Source of the DNA: Schizonepeta tenuifolia
Taxonomy: Eukaryota > Streptophyta > Magnoliopsida > Lamiales > Lamiaceae
NCBI GenBank assembly: GCA_029490685.1
Contig: CM055959.1
Location: 52,065,602-52,129,601 of the forward strand
Reading direction: 5' to 3'
DNA length: 64,000 nucleotides
Positions 20,991 to 31,500 of the stretch are shown here, piece after piece (the stretch's first letter is position 1; each line of letters begins with the position of its first letter). Under the pieces are notes generated by a model. That model was given only the letters and a program-made list of their open reading frames with translations. It had not been told where the DNA came from and made no database searches. A program made the translations under genes and the position numbers.

Positions 20991-22268
20991 CTAGATTGCA
21001 TCCTCGTTGTCTTCAAAGAAACAACTTAAACTGTCTACCTTCTCTACTCGCTCCCCACATACATTGAGGGTGTTGAGGTGCTCCATGGCATCATTCTGAT
21101 TTTGCCTATAAGCATCGAACTGTACTACTTCTCCAGCTACCTGAACCATTAACCTCCCAGTATCACAATCGATCTTGGTGCGTGTTGTCCTCAAGAACGG
21201 CCTCTCGAGCAAGATCACTGGATTCTTAGTTGCTTTCTTTTCCATGTCAAGAACATTGAAGTCGGCTGGGAACAGAAAATCCCCCACCCTGACCAATACG
21301 TTCTCCAAATTTCCATCGGGGTAGACTGTGGACAAGTTCGCCAATGGAATGACAACATGGGTAGGAGAAAGAGGTCCAAACCTCATTTTGTCGAACATGG
21401 CCCTCGGCATTACGTTTATCGAGGCTCCGAGATCAAGCATCACCTTGGGTATTAACGTAGTACCTATTGTGCATGGGATAGCAAACATGCCAGGATCCTT
21501 CTTCTTGATCGGGATGTGGGGATTCATGAGTGCTGACACATTCTCTACATGGAAATAGACATTATCAAGGTACTTGGTTTTCTTCAAACACATCTCTCGT
21601 AAAAACTTTGCACAGTTTGGCATGGATTGTAATGCCATCAATAGTGGAAGGTTGATCTCTACTTTCTTGAGCACATCCATCATGTCCTCCAACTCCTTCT
21701 GATCACAATCGCGGGCAAAACATCTCGGGTACGGGGCTTTTGCCTTAGCAGTGTGAGGAACGGTCCTCTTGGCTAAAGCCTCTGCCTCTCTTTCAGCCTT
21801 CAAAGAGTCCAACAACTCATCATCTTTATCGAATCCCAGCTTTGATCTCTCCATCTTCACGTAATCAAACAAGGCTTTATCCTCCTTATTATCGAAGACG
21901 GGATTCTTATTGGCCTTTATCCCTTCTTCACACTTTGCCTTCAGCTCCTCATTGATGTCATTGATATATCTCATACTCATCTTGGTTTCCTCTACTCGAA
22001 CAGGTTCCTTGGGTTGGGTCTTGGGCAACAACTTTGGCAACACCTTCCCACTTCGCAAAGTCACAACATTTACTTGCTCCTTGTTGATCTCCACTTGAGC
22101 AGGAAGCCTTCCATTCTTGTCATCTACAAGCCTTGACAAGGTTTGGTTTATGTAAGTCAATTGAGCTTGAAAGTTATTCGACTGACCTCGACTCTCTAGT
22201 TGAAAGTTCTCAAAATCCCTCCTCAGCCTTTGGTTCTCATTAGTAAACCGATCTATGGTCTCCTTCAT
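20991..22268 (-). pseudogene. Athila-type protease region
   Basis: A 425-codon open piece in the same frame as gag, separated from it by one TGA (22290-22292). It begins with a helical charged region, then K-V-E-I-N-L-P-L-L-M-A-L (about 21640-21675) and A-K-F-L-R-E-M-C, both typical of the Athila pre-protease region. The protease core reads M-L-D-L-G-A-S-I-N-V-M-P (about 21407-21442); D-L-G in place of the usual D-T-G is characteristic of this lineage. The flap-side block V-I-L-L-E-R-P-F-L-R-T (about 21185-21217) is present. It ends at TAG 20991-20993 within the gag-pol frame. Largely intact. Confidence 0.85.
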
Positions 22269-22289
22269 GAACTCCGTCTTTGCTGGTTC

Positions 22290-23678
22290 TCAATGTGGAA
22301 GAACATAGTTATGTTGTTGTTGAAGTGGTTGTTGAGGTGGAGGAATGTATTGCTGTTGCTGCTGAACCGGCTGCTGTAGTTGTTGGTGGGCAGGAGGTAT
22401 TTGATAGTGGATGTTGTCATACCTCAGGTTCTCGTGCTGGTTCTGCCTATAGCTGAAGTTGTTTCCATAGTTGTTGTTATTGCCATATTGGAACCTTTGT
22501 TGCCCACCGCCTTGCTGGTTCTGACCTATTGCCTTCACCTCCTCTCCTTCTTCCACGAACCAACTCGGACATTCTGCGGTGACGTGGAATGTTGTCTGAC
22601 ATACTTCGCATTTCTTTATGGCTCTTTGAACTTCCTTGCTAACTACCTTCTTGTACAAGGCCTCTATTTGACCATCTATTTTGGCCATGAAGGCTTTCAT
22701 GGTACTGGCCAAGTTGTCTGAGCTGCCCTTCTTGCCTTCATACCCCATTCTCGGGATATCATCTTCATCTCGTGATTGTTTCGCCATTGCTCCGATTCTC
22801 TTAAACACTTTCGAAGGTGGTTGATCACATATTGCTCCTCCACAAGCTGCAATTATCCATTTCCTCTCGGATGCCCTCAATCCTTTTAAAAAATGTTCAA
22901 TCAAGTCAATGTCCTGAATTCGATGTTGAGGACATCTTGCTATCAACTTCTTGAATCTTTCATAGTAGTCATACATCGAATCACTTCCACCCATCTTGAT
23001 CGAGGAAATGACATTCCTAACACTTTGTATCCGGCCCACGGGTATGTACTTGTCAAGAAAAGACTGTTGCATCTTTTTCCAGGTGTCGATGCTTCCCTCT
23101 GGCAAAATGTAGAGCCACTCACGTGCTCCATCTAGTAGTAAAAATTGAAACGTGAGTAACCTTACGTAGTCGGGAAACATATCTCGGGCAACATCTTGGG
23201 TAGGAGTGGCATTGTTCCTCACATTGCTGATCGCCATCTCAAAGTCTTGAAGATGGGTCTGAGGATCTTCTCCGGGATGATCGCTCAACTTGGGCAATAT
23301 CAGTATCAGCGAATGTTTGAACTCCCAGTTGCCATTGATGGTGGGCAACTCGATACTTGAAGGTCTGATTCCCTTGTTGACAGGGAACATAATCTGACGG
23401 ATGGTTTTCTCTTGCTGTCCTGCCATGGTTGTTGATGTCTCTACTTCTGAACTGGATGTTGACTCCTCGCTGTTTGTACTCGTTGTTGGGCAAGAATTGT
23501 CTTCTTGCTCAATATCCTGATCTTCTGTCAAGCACGGGGGCTCTGAAGTTTCGTTGACACCTTTCTCCAGATCTTTCTTCTTCTTGCGTATTTCTGCTCG
23601 ATTTCTCCTAGCTATCACCTCTGGACATGCACCGTGATCTTGTGGATCTCCGTCACTCCGTAGATGTAGCTTGGACAT
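22290..23678 (-). pseudogene. Athila-type gag
   Basis: A 462-codon frame. Capsid-like blocks: G-N-W-E-F-K-H-S-L-I (about 23320-23350), H-P-G-E-D-P-Q-T-H-L-Q-D-F (about 23250-23285), D-Y-V-R-L-L-T-F-Q-F (about 23140), G-A-R-E-W-L-Y-I-L-P, F-L-D-K-Y-I-P, Y-Y-E-R-F-K-K-L-I-A-R-C-P and A-A-C-G-G-A. A zinc knuckle C-x2-C-x4-H-x4-C (C-E-V-C-Q-T-T-F-H-V-T-A-E-C, about residues 357-370) is complete. The tail is rich in Q, N and P. The start at 23678 lies 49 bases after the PBS; a natural start could differ. The only break before protease is TGA at 22290-22292. Gag would form the virus-like particle. Confidence 0.88.
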
Positions 23679-23726
23679 AAACTGCGCTCAACTAAAGCTT
23701 GAAGAGCACACTAGCTTCAAACCAAG

Positions 23727-23744
23727 TCCCCGGCAATGGCTCCA
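23727..23744 (-). other. PBS of the Athila-type element, tRNA-Asp-like
   Basis: The minus strand reads TGGAGCCATTGCCGGGGA, three bases inside the 5' LTR. From memory, Athila elements use a tRNA-Asp PBS of the form TGGCGCCGTTGCCGGGGA; two positions differ here. Confidence 0.8.
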
Positions 23745-23747
23745 ATT

Positions 23748-25346
23748 TGACGAAGGGCCGTCGTTACATTATTCGCATAAATAAATTTATAAAACACCTC
23801 TTGTCCAACAAGGTAGTAGTTAATAGCAAGTGGGGTTGATCCCAAGGGACTTGGTGTAGATCAGCTCTTCAGGTAGTTCTCAACAAAAGGGGGATGTATC
23901 TCAATATCCTTTAACTCAAAAACTGAAATATCAAATATCAAAGAAATTTGGATTAAGATTTCGAATCGATGATCCTAATTACTCATTACTCGTTCATTGG
24001 TGCAAAGATATTCAATTACTTGATTTCATTACTGGGTTTAAGACAAAGATTAGTTTATACCTTAATGGTCACGAAGTCACGATACAAACACACTAAGCCT
24101 ATGTCTATCCAATTTTACAGATCTTGACCAGAAGGCAATATCTCCTCTTTTGATCAACAAAGGCACGAAGACACTTTAGTAACGATATTGCCCAAAAGGC
24201 ATTAAGAATAAACAGACCCAAGACAGTTAAGAGGTCAATACTGACTGCTCTCCAACACTTTTTACCTTCTTGGGCACGAGAGACTCTCTCGAGTATAATC
24301 CTAAATCCTGTTAATGACTTAATCTCAATATCTAGATGGTGATCCAATATATGTCAAAATCAATTAAGTCTAGACTTATTCCTAAGTGTTTCGGGAATAA
24401 AACCAAATAACTAACTTACATAATTCGACCTCACAAGTTTAGAACGAGTAATTAAGATCACGTCATCTCCATCAAACCCAAACAATAAATTTAGCTAGAC
24501 ATGATCGTAAATGAAAACACTAAACATATAAGAAAAATCATACTTGAAATTAAACGAGAAACGGTTGCTTCTTAGAAATGTAAGTCAGCATCTAAGGTCT
24601 TGGCTTCAAGCCAACAACTAAGAACTAGTGCAGAAATACTAAAAACGAAATATAAAAGCAAATTTGCCCATAGGACTTGTTTCTTCCTCACTTTCACTCA
24701 ATCTTAAATGTAGAACTAAGTTAAAAGAACTCGAAATTCCTCCCAACTCGAACATGTTACAACATGAAGTCGGCCATATATATAGGCGATGCAATTAGGG
24801 TTAGGTTAGAATCTATGTTGGTTAAGGACTCTTTCCATCCTTATCCGCCTATTTCCTTGTCTATCCGGCTGCGATTTACTTCCCTTCCATGGTAGATATC
24901 TTCATTGATTAGGTTTAGATAGAATAAGGAAAGAAATCTTCGATCCTTATCCTATTCCTTGGAGAAGAAGAAATCTGCAGCTGCTCCGACTTACATCTTG
25001 ACTTCGATGTCTGCATCCCGTATCACTTCCTATGCTAACCAAGATCCTGGCTCCTCCGGGTACTCTGTCTGTTGGCTTCAAGAATATGGGGAGGTGCTTC
25101 CTGACTTGTAGATTGAATAGAACGTTGTTGCCCAGCCATAAGCTTCGAGCCCTATGCTCATTTGCATTATATCGCTATCTCAGCATCTCAAAAACAGATT
25201 TTCATCGGTTTTGCCCAAGATCTCACTTGTTCTTTGCTGCACACCATCTCTCGACTTTGTGTCCTCCCAGACACACTTTGACTCGATAAAGACTAAAAAG
25301 AACAAGAATAACAACAGATTAGATGGACACAAATATGGGTTCATCA
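23748..25346 (-). repeat. Athila-type 5' LTR
   Basis: Full-length partner of 14443-16037. Its right end TTCATCA abuts the TTGTG duplication. Substitutions and small indels are scattered along the pair. Confidence 0.93.
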
Positions 25347-25351
25347 TTGTG
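25347..25351. repeat. Target-site duplication TTGTG (right)
   Basis: Partner of 14438-14442. Confidence 0.93.
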
Positions 25352-25540
25352 GTAAGACGAATTGAGAAATATTTTAATTGCGATTTGAATGCTTTACCTG
25401 AGAGAAATTCTTTCCTAAATGCGTGATAAGTATCGATAGAGAACTGTTTTTCCTCTTAGGAGGAGAAGCATTCAAAAGTCGAGAAAAAAAATTCCGAGTA
25501 TGTTTGCCGAACTTTTCTAATTTTTAGCATTTCCTTTAGA
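25352..25540 (+). other. A internal region between Athila insertion and gag
   Basis: Continuation of the interrupted A leader; no coding signal. It ends in TTTAGA just before the gag ATG at 25541. Confidence 0.6.
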
Positions 25541-26220
25541 ATGCCTCCAAGAAGAAGAAACGAGAGAGCCGAGCAAAACGATGAAGAAGAGCGACGGGAT
25601 CAAACCCCTCCTCTTCAAAACAAACATCGATTCAAAGAGCTTTTTCTTCGACAAAACCTGCCGACTTTCGATGGTAAAGGTAGTCCTGCAGAAACCGAGG
25701 ACTAGATTCGTTCTCTACAGTGAATTTTTCGTTTTCATCGTTTTGGTGATCGTGAGCGTCTCGAATGCATAATTTATCAACTCAAAGGTTCCACCGACTA
25801 CTGGTGGGAAGCCCGACAGAGGATGTATACTTCCGAAGAATGCGAGAATCTGATGTAGAAGCAGTTCAAGGAAGCCCTGTATGAGAAGTACATGCTGAGA
25901 AGCTACCGAAAGCAGAAAGCAAACGAATTCGCAAACCTTACATAAGGAAAGAAGACCGTAGCAGAATACGACCGAGAATTTTGAGAGTTAGCTCGTTTTG
26001 CCCCCGACAAAGTAGATACCGATGAGAAGATATGTGAGCTATTTCGAGCAGGTTTAAGGCAAGACATTTGCGTAGTTCTTGCAAGTCAGAGCGGTTTGAC
26101 TAATGGAGAAGCCCAGGGTCAGCACAAGCCGCAACCGCATAAGCAGTAGCCCCCGCAGCAGGAGCCGCCGCACTACCAGAGGGTTTTCACAATTGAGAAG
26201 AAAGCAGAAGTCAAAGACCA
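25541..26220 (+). pseudogene. gag of A internal region, zinc knuckle absent
   Basis: It starts M-P-P-R-R-R-N-E-R, as expected for Tekay-like gag. Capsid blocks follow: L-P-T-F-D-G-K-G (about 25660), Y-Q-L-K-G-S-T-D-Y-W-W-E-A-R (about 25770), F-K-E-A-L-Y-E-K-Y (25868-25894), V-A-E-Y-D-R-E-F (25959-25982) and L-A-R-F-A-P. At least six in-frame stops, several readable as TGG or CAG/CAA turned to TAG/TAA. After the capsid the frame passes through a Q/P/H-rich tail straight into protease. I find no C-x2-C-x4-H-x4-C knuckle, unlike family C. Confidence 0.82.
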
Positions 26221-26797
26221 AGGAAATCTCGTAGGTATGGGAAAGCTTAAAGGTGTGCCCATTATCGTTTTGTTTGATACTGGTGCATCCCATTCGTTTA
26301 TAGCTAGTGCGTGTGTAGAAACCCTTGGCTTAGATATAGAAGAGTCGAACCAGGAGCTTAGAGTCTCAACCCCGTTGGGTAGATCTGCTTTAGTATCGCG
26401 TGTCTCTTAGAATTTATAATTCGAGTTTGAAAATCGTATGTTATCTGCAAAATCCTTAAATCTGATTTAGATGTGGGATGTGGATATAATCCTCGGAATG
26501 GGTTGGTTAACCGAAAATTTTGTGAAAATCTGATGTGATCAGAGACAGATTACTGTTCAACCTCCTGGAGAAGAGCCGACTAAAGTGCATGGAGTTGGAA
26601 GAAGAACGAAGAAGAGTATGCCGATTATTTCGGCTATGAAAGCAAAGAAGTTGATGAGGAAAAAGAATACGCAAGTATACCTAATTCATCTGAATAAGAA
26701 TGAAGAGCAAGAGCTGAGTATCGATGATGTAGCAGTAGTAAGAGAATATTAGGATGTTTTTTCAGAAGTTTTTCCAGGATTACCTCCCAATAGGCAA
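26221..26797 (+). pseudogene. Retropepsin and RT linker of A internal region
   Basis: The catalytic block V-L-F-D-T-G-A-S-H-S-F-I (D-T-G at 26276-26284) is intact. It is followed by L-R-V-S-T-P-L-G-R-S (about 26357-26386) and D-V-D-I-I-L-G-M (about 26477-26500). Stops interrupt the frame at about 26408, 26420, 26468 and 26534. From about 26350 it matches the first copy at 5840-6128 closely. The end carries I-I-S-A-M-K-A-K-K-L, which leads into RT. Confidence 0.82.
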
Positions 26798-28297
26798 TTG
26801 GAGTTTACGATTGATCTTGAGCCCAGATTAGGCCCGATTTCTAAAGCCCCGTATAGAATGGCTCCGAAAGAACTCCAAGAGTTAAAGATTCAATTGCAAG
26901 AATTGTTAGATTTGGGTTTTATTAGACCAAGTGTTTCCACTTGGGGAGCACCGATTCTATTCGTGAAGAAGAAGGATGGTAGTTTGAGAATGTGCATTGA
27001 TTACAGAGAGCTCAATAAGATTACACTCATGAACAAGTATCCTTTGCCAAGGATAGACGATCTATTTGATCAGTTGAAAAGAGTCAGTGTTTTCTCCAAA
27101 ATTGATTTAAGATTTAGATATCATCAGCTGAAGAACAGGCAAGAAGATGTTCCAAAAACTGCGTTCAGAACAAGATATGAACATTACGAATTCATTGTGA
27201 TGCCCTTCGGTTTGACAAATGCCCCAGCTATATTCATGGATCTAATGAACCGTGTCTTTCATGAATTCTTGGATAAATTCGTGATAGTATTCACTAGACG
27301 ATATCTTGGTGTATTCAAAAGATGAAGCAGAGCACGAGAAGCATCTCATAATCGTGTTAGAAAGATTAAGATCAGAGAAGTTGTATGCCAAATTCAGTAA
27401 GTGTGAATTCTGGCTAAAAGAAGTGAATTTCTTAGGACATGTCGTTTCGTCCGAAGGAATCAAGGTGGACTCAACCAAAGTGCAAGCAGTTCAAGAGTGG
27501 AAATCACCAACCTCCATTCATGAAGTCTGTAGTTTCCTTAGATTGGCAGGTTACTATCGAAGATTCATAGAAGAATTTTCCAAAATAGCAAAACTGATGA
27601 CGAGTCTGTTAAATAAGGAATCCAAGTTTAAATGGACGGAAGAATGCGAACAAAGATCTTAAGAACTCAAGTCGAATTGATGACAGCCCCAGTGTTTGCC
27701 CTTCGTGAAGCAGGAAAGGATTATGCCATTTTTATAGACGCATCATCCAAAGGTTTAGGATGTGTGCTGATGCAAGAAGGAAAGGTAATAGCATATGCTT
27801 CAAGACAACTTAAACCTCACGAGAAGAAGTATCCGACGCATGACTTGGAGTTGGCAGCAGTAGTACATGCTCTCAAAATTTGGAGACATCATCTCTATGG
27901 AGCCAAGTGCAAAATCTTTTTGGATCACAAAAGTCTGAAGTATTTCTTCGAGCAGAAAGAATTGAACATGAGACAAAGGCGATGGCTTAAATTGGTGAAA
28001 GATTACGATTGCAAAATTTCTTATCACCCCGAAAAAGCCAATGTTGTAGCCGATGCATTGATCAGGAAAGAAAATTTGGAGTTAGGATTTCTCCTAACCG
28101 ATGAGAAGAAGTTAATCGAAGAACTTGGAAAGATGAGAATCGAAGTAATTCAACCTCCAAAGTCAATGGAGCAAGTAATTGCATCTCTAGTAATGGAGCC
28201 AGACCTTAGAGCTCGTATCGTAAGCGGCCAAAGAAAAGATGAAAAGTTAGAGAATTTAAGGCTAAAAGTGAGGAAGGAAGGAGTTGAAGATTTCTAA
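26798..28297 (+). pseudogene. Reverse transcriptase-RNase H of A internal region
   Basis: RT keeps the palm segment missing from the first copy (Q-L-K ... E-D-V-P-K-T-A-F, about 27127-27165) and M-P-F-G-L-T-N-A-P-A (27200-27229). One extra base at the catalytic motif (V-I-V-F, then a frame change, 27285-27310) destroys F-I-D-D. The frame continues at 27306-27662 (F-L-G-H-V-V, A-G-Y-Y-R-R-F-I) and 27632-28297, with RNase H I-D-A-S-S-K-G-L (27736) and L-E-L-A-A-V-V-H-A-L (27847), and V-A-D-A-L at about 28049. The two copies are broken at different places. Confidence 0.9.
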
Positions 28298-29035
28298 GAG
28301 TCCAACGACAATGCTCTGTTGTTCCGTGGTAGACTATGTGTACCAAATGGTGAAGAGCTAAAGAACGATATCATGAGTGAAGCCCATGATACCCCGTATA
28401 CCGCCCATCTCGGCAGTACGAAGATGTATCAGGATTTGAAGCAGCAATCCTGGTGGGCAGGAATGAAGAAAGATGTAGCCTCATTTGTGGAACGATGTTT
28501 AGCCTGTGAGCAAGTAAAGTCCTTACATCAGAGACCTTATGGACCCCTCCAACCGTTACCAATTCCGATGTGGAAGTGGGATGATATTAATATGAATTTT
28601 GTAACGGGTTTGCCAAAGACAAAGAAGGGAAATACATCCATTTGGGTGATTGTGGATTGATTGAAAAAGGTAGCTCATTTCATACCTATTCCTATCACCT
28701 ATGGATAAGATAAGTTAACCCGGATTTATGTAAAAGAGATCGTGAGATTGCATGGACTCTCTAAGATGATCACTTCTGATCGAGATTCCAAGTTTACCGC
28801 CCGTTTTTGGGAAAGTTTTCAGAAAGAGTTAGGAACGAAGTTGCAGTTCAATACAGCTTACCACCCTCAGACAGATGGTCAGTCAGAAAGGACGATCCAA
28901 ATTTTGGAAGATATGTTGAGAGCCGTGGTCCTTGATAAAGGTGAAAATTGGGAGAAGATTTGACCTTTAGTCGAGTTTGCTTACAACAACAGTTATCAGA
29001 ATACAATTGGAATGGCCCCATATGAAGCCCTTTAT
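28298..29035 (+). pseudogene. Integrase of A internal region, truncated after the core
   Basis: The zinc-binding region (H-D-T-P-Y-T-A-H, C-L-A-C) is open at 28319-28660. The core shows N-M-N-F-V-T-G-L-P, where the first catalytic D has become N (about 28592). S-D-R-D-S-K-F (about 28779) and the unshifted D-G-Q-S-E-R-T-I-Q (about 28876-28902), which carries the third acidic residue, are present. Stops occur at 28658-28660, near 28707 and at 28962. Coding similarity stops abruptly at P-Y-E-A-L-Y (29035), where B LTR sequence begins. The GPY motif, chromodomain, polypurine tract and 3' LTR are gone. Confidence 0.88.
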
Positions 29036-30130
29036 AGTTAAGTGACTTGCCTAAGTTTGATGTTTTGGTATGTAATCCTCTACTTGTTATTATGTGAGTA
29101 TGTCCTGTGGACGCACGGGATTAAAGTCCTGCACAAGACGGGATATTGCATGCATTAGATTAGGTGACGTAAGCCTTGTTATAGTCTAGCCGGTCGTAAA
29201 ATAACTATGAGCCTCGCTAGGCTGGTTATGTAAAGACTGTGAGTTTTGTTATAACTAGGCCAGTCATAGTGTTCGAGGAGGCGGCCTACTTCTCGACACC
29301 ACAAGAACACGAGATACGTAGATGGATTCGTACCTGAGATAAAATGTCTGCAGACAATTTCAAAAAAAAAACAAACGAAAATGTTTAAAGCTGCTACAAG
29401 TTGCAAATTATTTTAAATAATTATATATCTAACACTTGTGGTGCAGCTAATGAGGCATGTTCAATTATATAGCTCTATCGAGCGAGTTTTCAAAATATTT
29501 TGGCATGTGTTCACTGAGTACGAAGTACTCACGCCCTGCACGTTATTTCTAAAATGTGCAGGTTAGCTCAGATGAGGAAGGATGCGGTGCGCTTGGGGAG
29601 ACTCATTGTTATCTACTCCCTAAAATAATGTTTAAGTTTGAGGCTATACGTCTTCATACATATAACCTTGGGATTTTTGAGTCGATGATCATAATCCGCT
29701 GCAACTTCATCATTTTAAAATAACTTCGCCTTGCATGCTCGATTCCTAATGATGAAAGAACCGGTGAGCTCAAGAATTTCTTAAATCCTTTCCGAATTCC
29801 ACCTAAAACTTGATGGAATCATCTAACGATTCTTCAGATCTACTTCACCACCACTTGACGATTAAAAGTTAAAAATTGGCCCACTTTTTGAATGCAACAT
29901 TTATTGATAACCAAACCTAATCCTTTGTTTGGATCGATATCCAAAATCTTGACAAATGTCCGTTTCTTGAGAAATCATTAATTAATAATCCACTTTATTT
30001 GTGAGCACGTTTGGTTGTTGATGTTATTCTTTAATTATCGGGCATGTATATTTCAGTAAAAGTTCGTTGTTCCACCTCACTAACCCTAGTTTTCTAGTCG
30101 TTGTAATACATTAGAAATTGGGTTGTGACA
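29036..30130 (+). repeat. B-type LTR, last 1.1 kb only
   Basis: It matches 37742-38837 and ends GGTTGTGACA immediately before a PBS. The first 3.37 kb of the LTR are missing. It serves as the upstream LTR remnant of B internal region 1. Confidence 0.9.
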
Positions 30131-30133
30131 TGA

Positions 30134-30145
30134 TGGTACCAGAGC
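30134..30145 (+). other. PBS of B internal region 1
   Basis: TGGTACCAGAGC, one base from the initiator-Met type at 12323 (T to C at position 6). The same variant occurs in B region 2. Confidence 0.88.
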
Positions 30146-30659
30146 AGGTTATCTACTCTGAAGCTTAAACTTTTCTAAAAGTCAAGTCATGATTTGCATT
30201 CCCTAGACTTATTCGAATATTCCTTAAATTCATTCGAGTGATCTTTGAATCTATTTGAGTCGACAAGGAGCCAAGCACCCCACCTCATCCAGCTACCAGA
30301 TACAAAAAAATTTCAAATTATTGTAAAAGAATTAGAATTTCTTTTAAAGTATTAATGAGATTAAATCAAATAAATGAAAGAAAGATTTTACCAAAGAAAG
30401 ATAAAAAGAAAAATCGAATAGAGAAAGTTTTCCTAAGTAAGAAAGAGAAAGAGTTGGGCAAAGAGATCGAATAATCAAACTATTGTGAAATTATTTCAAT
30501 AATCAAGTGAGAATCGAGGCAAGTTTGATTTATAGAAGCGATTATACAAACGATTAATATCATAAGATACTTCTATAAATTGTTGTGGTGGACGTGATGA
30601 TCGTTTTGATAAGAAGTTTTGTTGAGAATGATTAAGTGTGAATGTTTAAAATATGTAGG
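30146..30659 (+). other. Leader of B internal region 1
   Basis: A-rich, no coding signal. It ends in ATATGTAG|GATG (boundary 30658|30659) before the extra ORF. Confidence 0.5.
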
Positions 30660-31012
30660 ATGACTAACGACGAGAATTTAGCCATTAAGCAACAATTTGA
30701 TCGTATACAGAAAAGTCATTTTGAAAACCTAACCGAAATTCTAGTACGTTATCATAAGTTATGGCTAGTAGTTCAGTACCATGGAGTTAGCCCCATTGAG
30801 GGAATGACCCACTTAGTCAATGTCCTCCCGGACGAATAGACCGCATGGGCAACATCATTAATACCCACCTATGCGAGACAGCAGCAAGGTAGCGTATACT
30901 GGCCAGGAGACTGCAAAGGGTTTATAGCAACAATAACCGATCAGTTTATGCACTTTGGTGAACCCCCGCTAAGGCCGTTTGTCGAGAATCAAGATGGGTT
31001 TGTCCTGTATGA
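30660..31012 (+). pseudogene. Extra ORF, family B region 1, 5' part
   Basis: It begins M-T-N-D-E-N-L-A-I-K. It carries V-R-Y-H-K-L-W-L-V-V-Q-Y-H-G-V and G-M-T-H-L-V-N-V-L-P-D-E, then TAG at 30837-30839 where family A reads W. The frame continues T-A-W-A-T-S-L, so the E-W..W-A pattern of the extra ORF is kept. It matches A (12770) and C (51227, minus). About 2.19 kb that follow in B region 2 (39720-41910) are absent here, and the ORF is fused to gag near 31013. Confidence 0.6.
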
Positions 31013-31500
31013 GTCAGAGCGAAAAGCGAATGAATTTGCGAGTCTGAGTCAAAGAGAAGAATGATAGTAGTCGAGTATGATTGGGAGTTTTGTGAGTTAG
31101 CTTGTTCCGCCCCAACAGGGTGAATGCGGACGAGAAGACGTGCGTTTTGAGCTATTTTGAGACGAAATATTCGAATAAATTCCTGCAAGCCAGAGTGGTT
31201 TGACTTCTGCCAAAGTTTTTAGATCGAGCACTAGAAGTAAATTTGGCCATGCCGATGAGAAGAGAATTGCGTTCCTGATTACCTCCTCAATTTCAAGGAC
31301 AGATGACGAAAGCCGGAACCTCTCAACCCTCCCCACGCGGTTAGATAATAATGAGAAAACAAAAGTAAAGTGGTGAAAATCACCAGAGTAAGAGAATGTG
31401 GCATGAAAAGAGACAGCACCAGCTGCAGCAGCCTCCTTGACAAGAGTAGCCACGTCAAAAGAGAGTTATTGCGATGAAGCATAAAGATGGAGACAAGGAC
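31013..31500 (+). pseudogene. gag remnant, B internal region 1
   Basis: K-A-N-E-F-A-S-L-S, V-E-Y-D-W-E-F-C-E-L-A-C and the following stretch correspond to the capsid C-terminal part of the A gag at 25910-26000. Stops and frame changes are frequent. No zinc knuckle was found before the protease remnant. Confidence 0.65.

Larger units (their letters stand above)
14443..25346 (-). mobile_element. Athila-type Ty3/gypsy element, 10.9 kb, nested in A
   Basis: The element lies on the minus strand with two LTRs of about 1.6 kb (14443-16037 and 23748-25346), TG...CA ends and a perfect TTGTG duplication. Order read on the minus strand: 5' LTR, tRNA-Asp-like PBS, gag, protease with D-L-G, acidic linker, RT, RNase H, integrase, an unidentified ORF, 3' LTR. 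The gag type, the D-L-G-A-S protease and the PBS point to the Athila lineage. The LTRs are clearly diverged (about 14 substitutions in the first 150 aligned bases), so the insertion is not recent. Stops, frameshifts and loss of the integrase core make it non-autonomous. It splits the A internal region between the extra ORF and gag. Confidence 0.93.
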
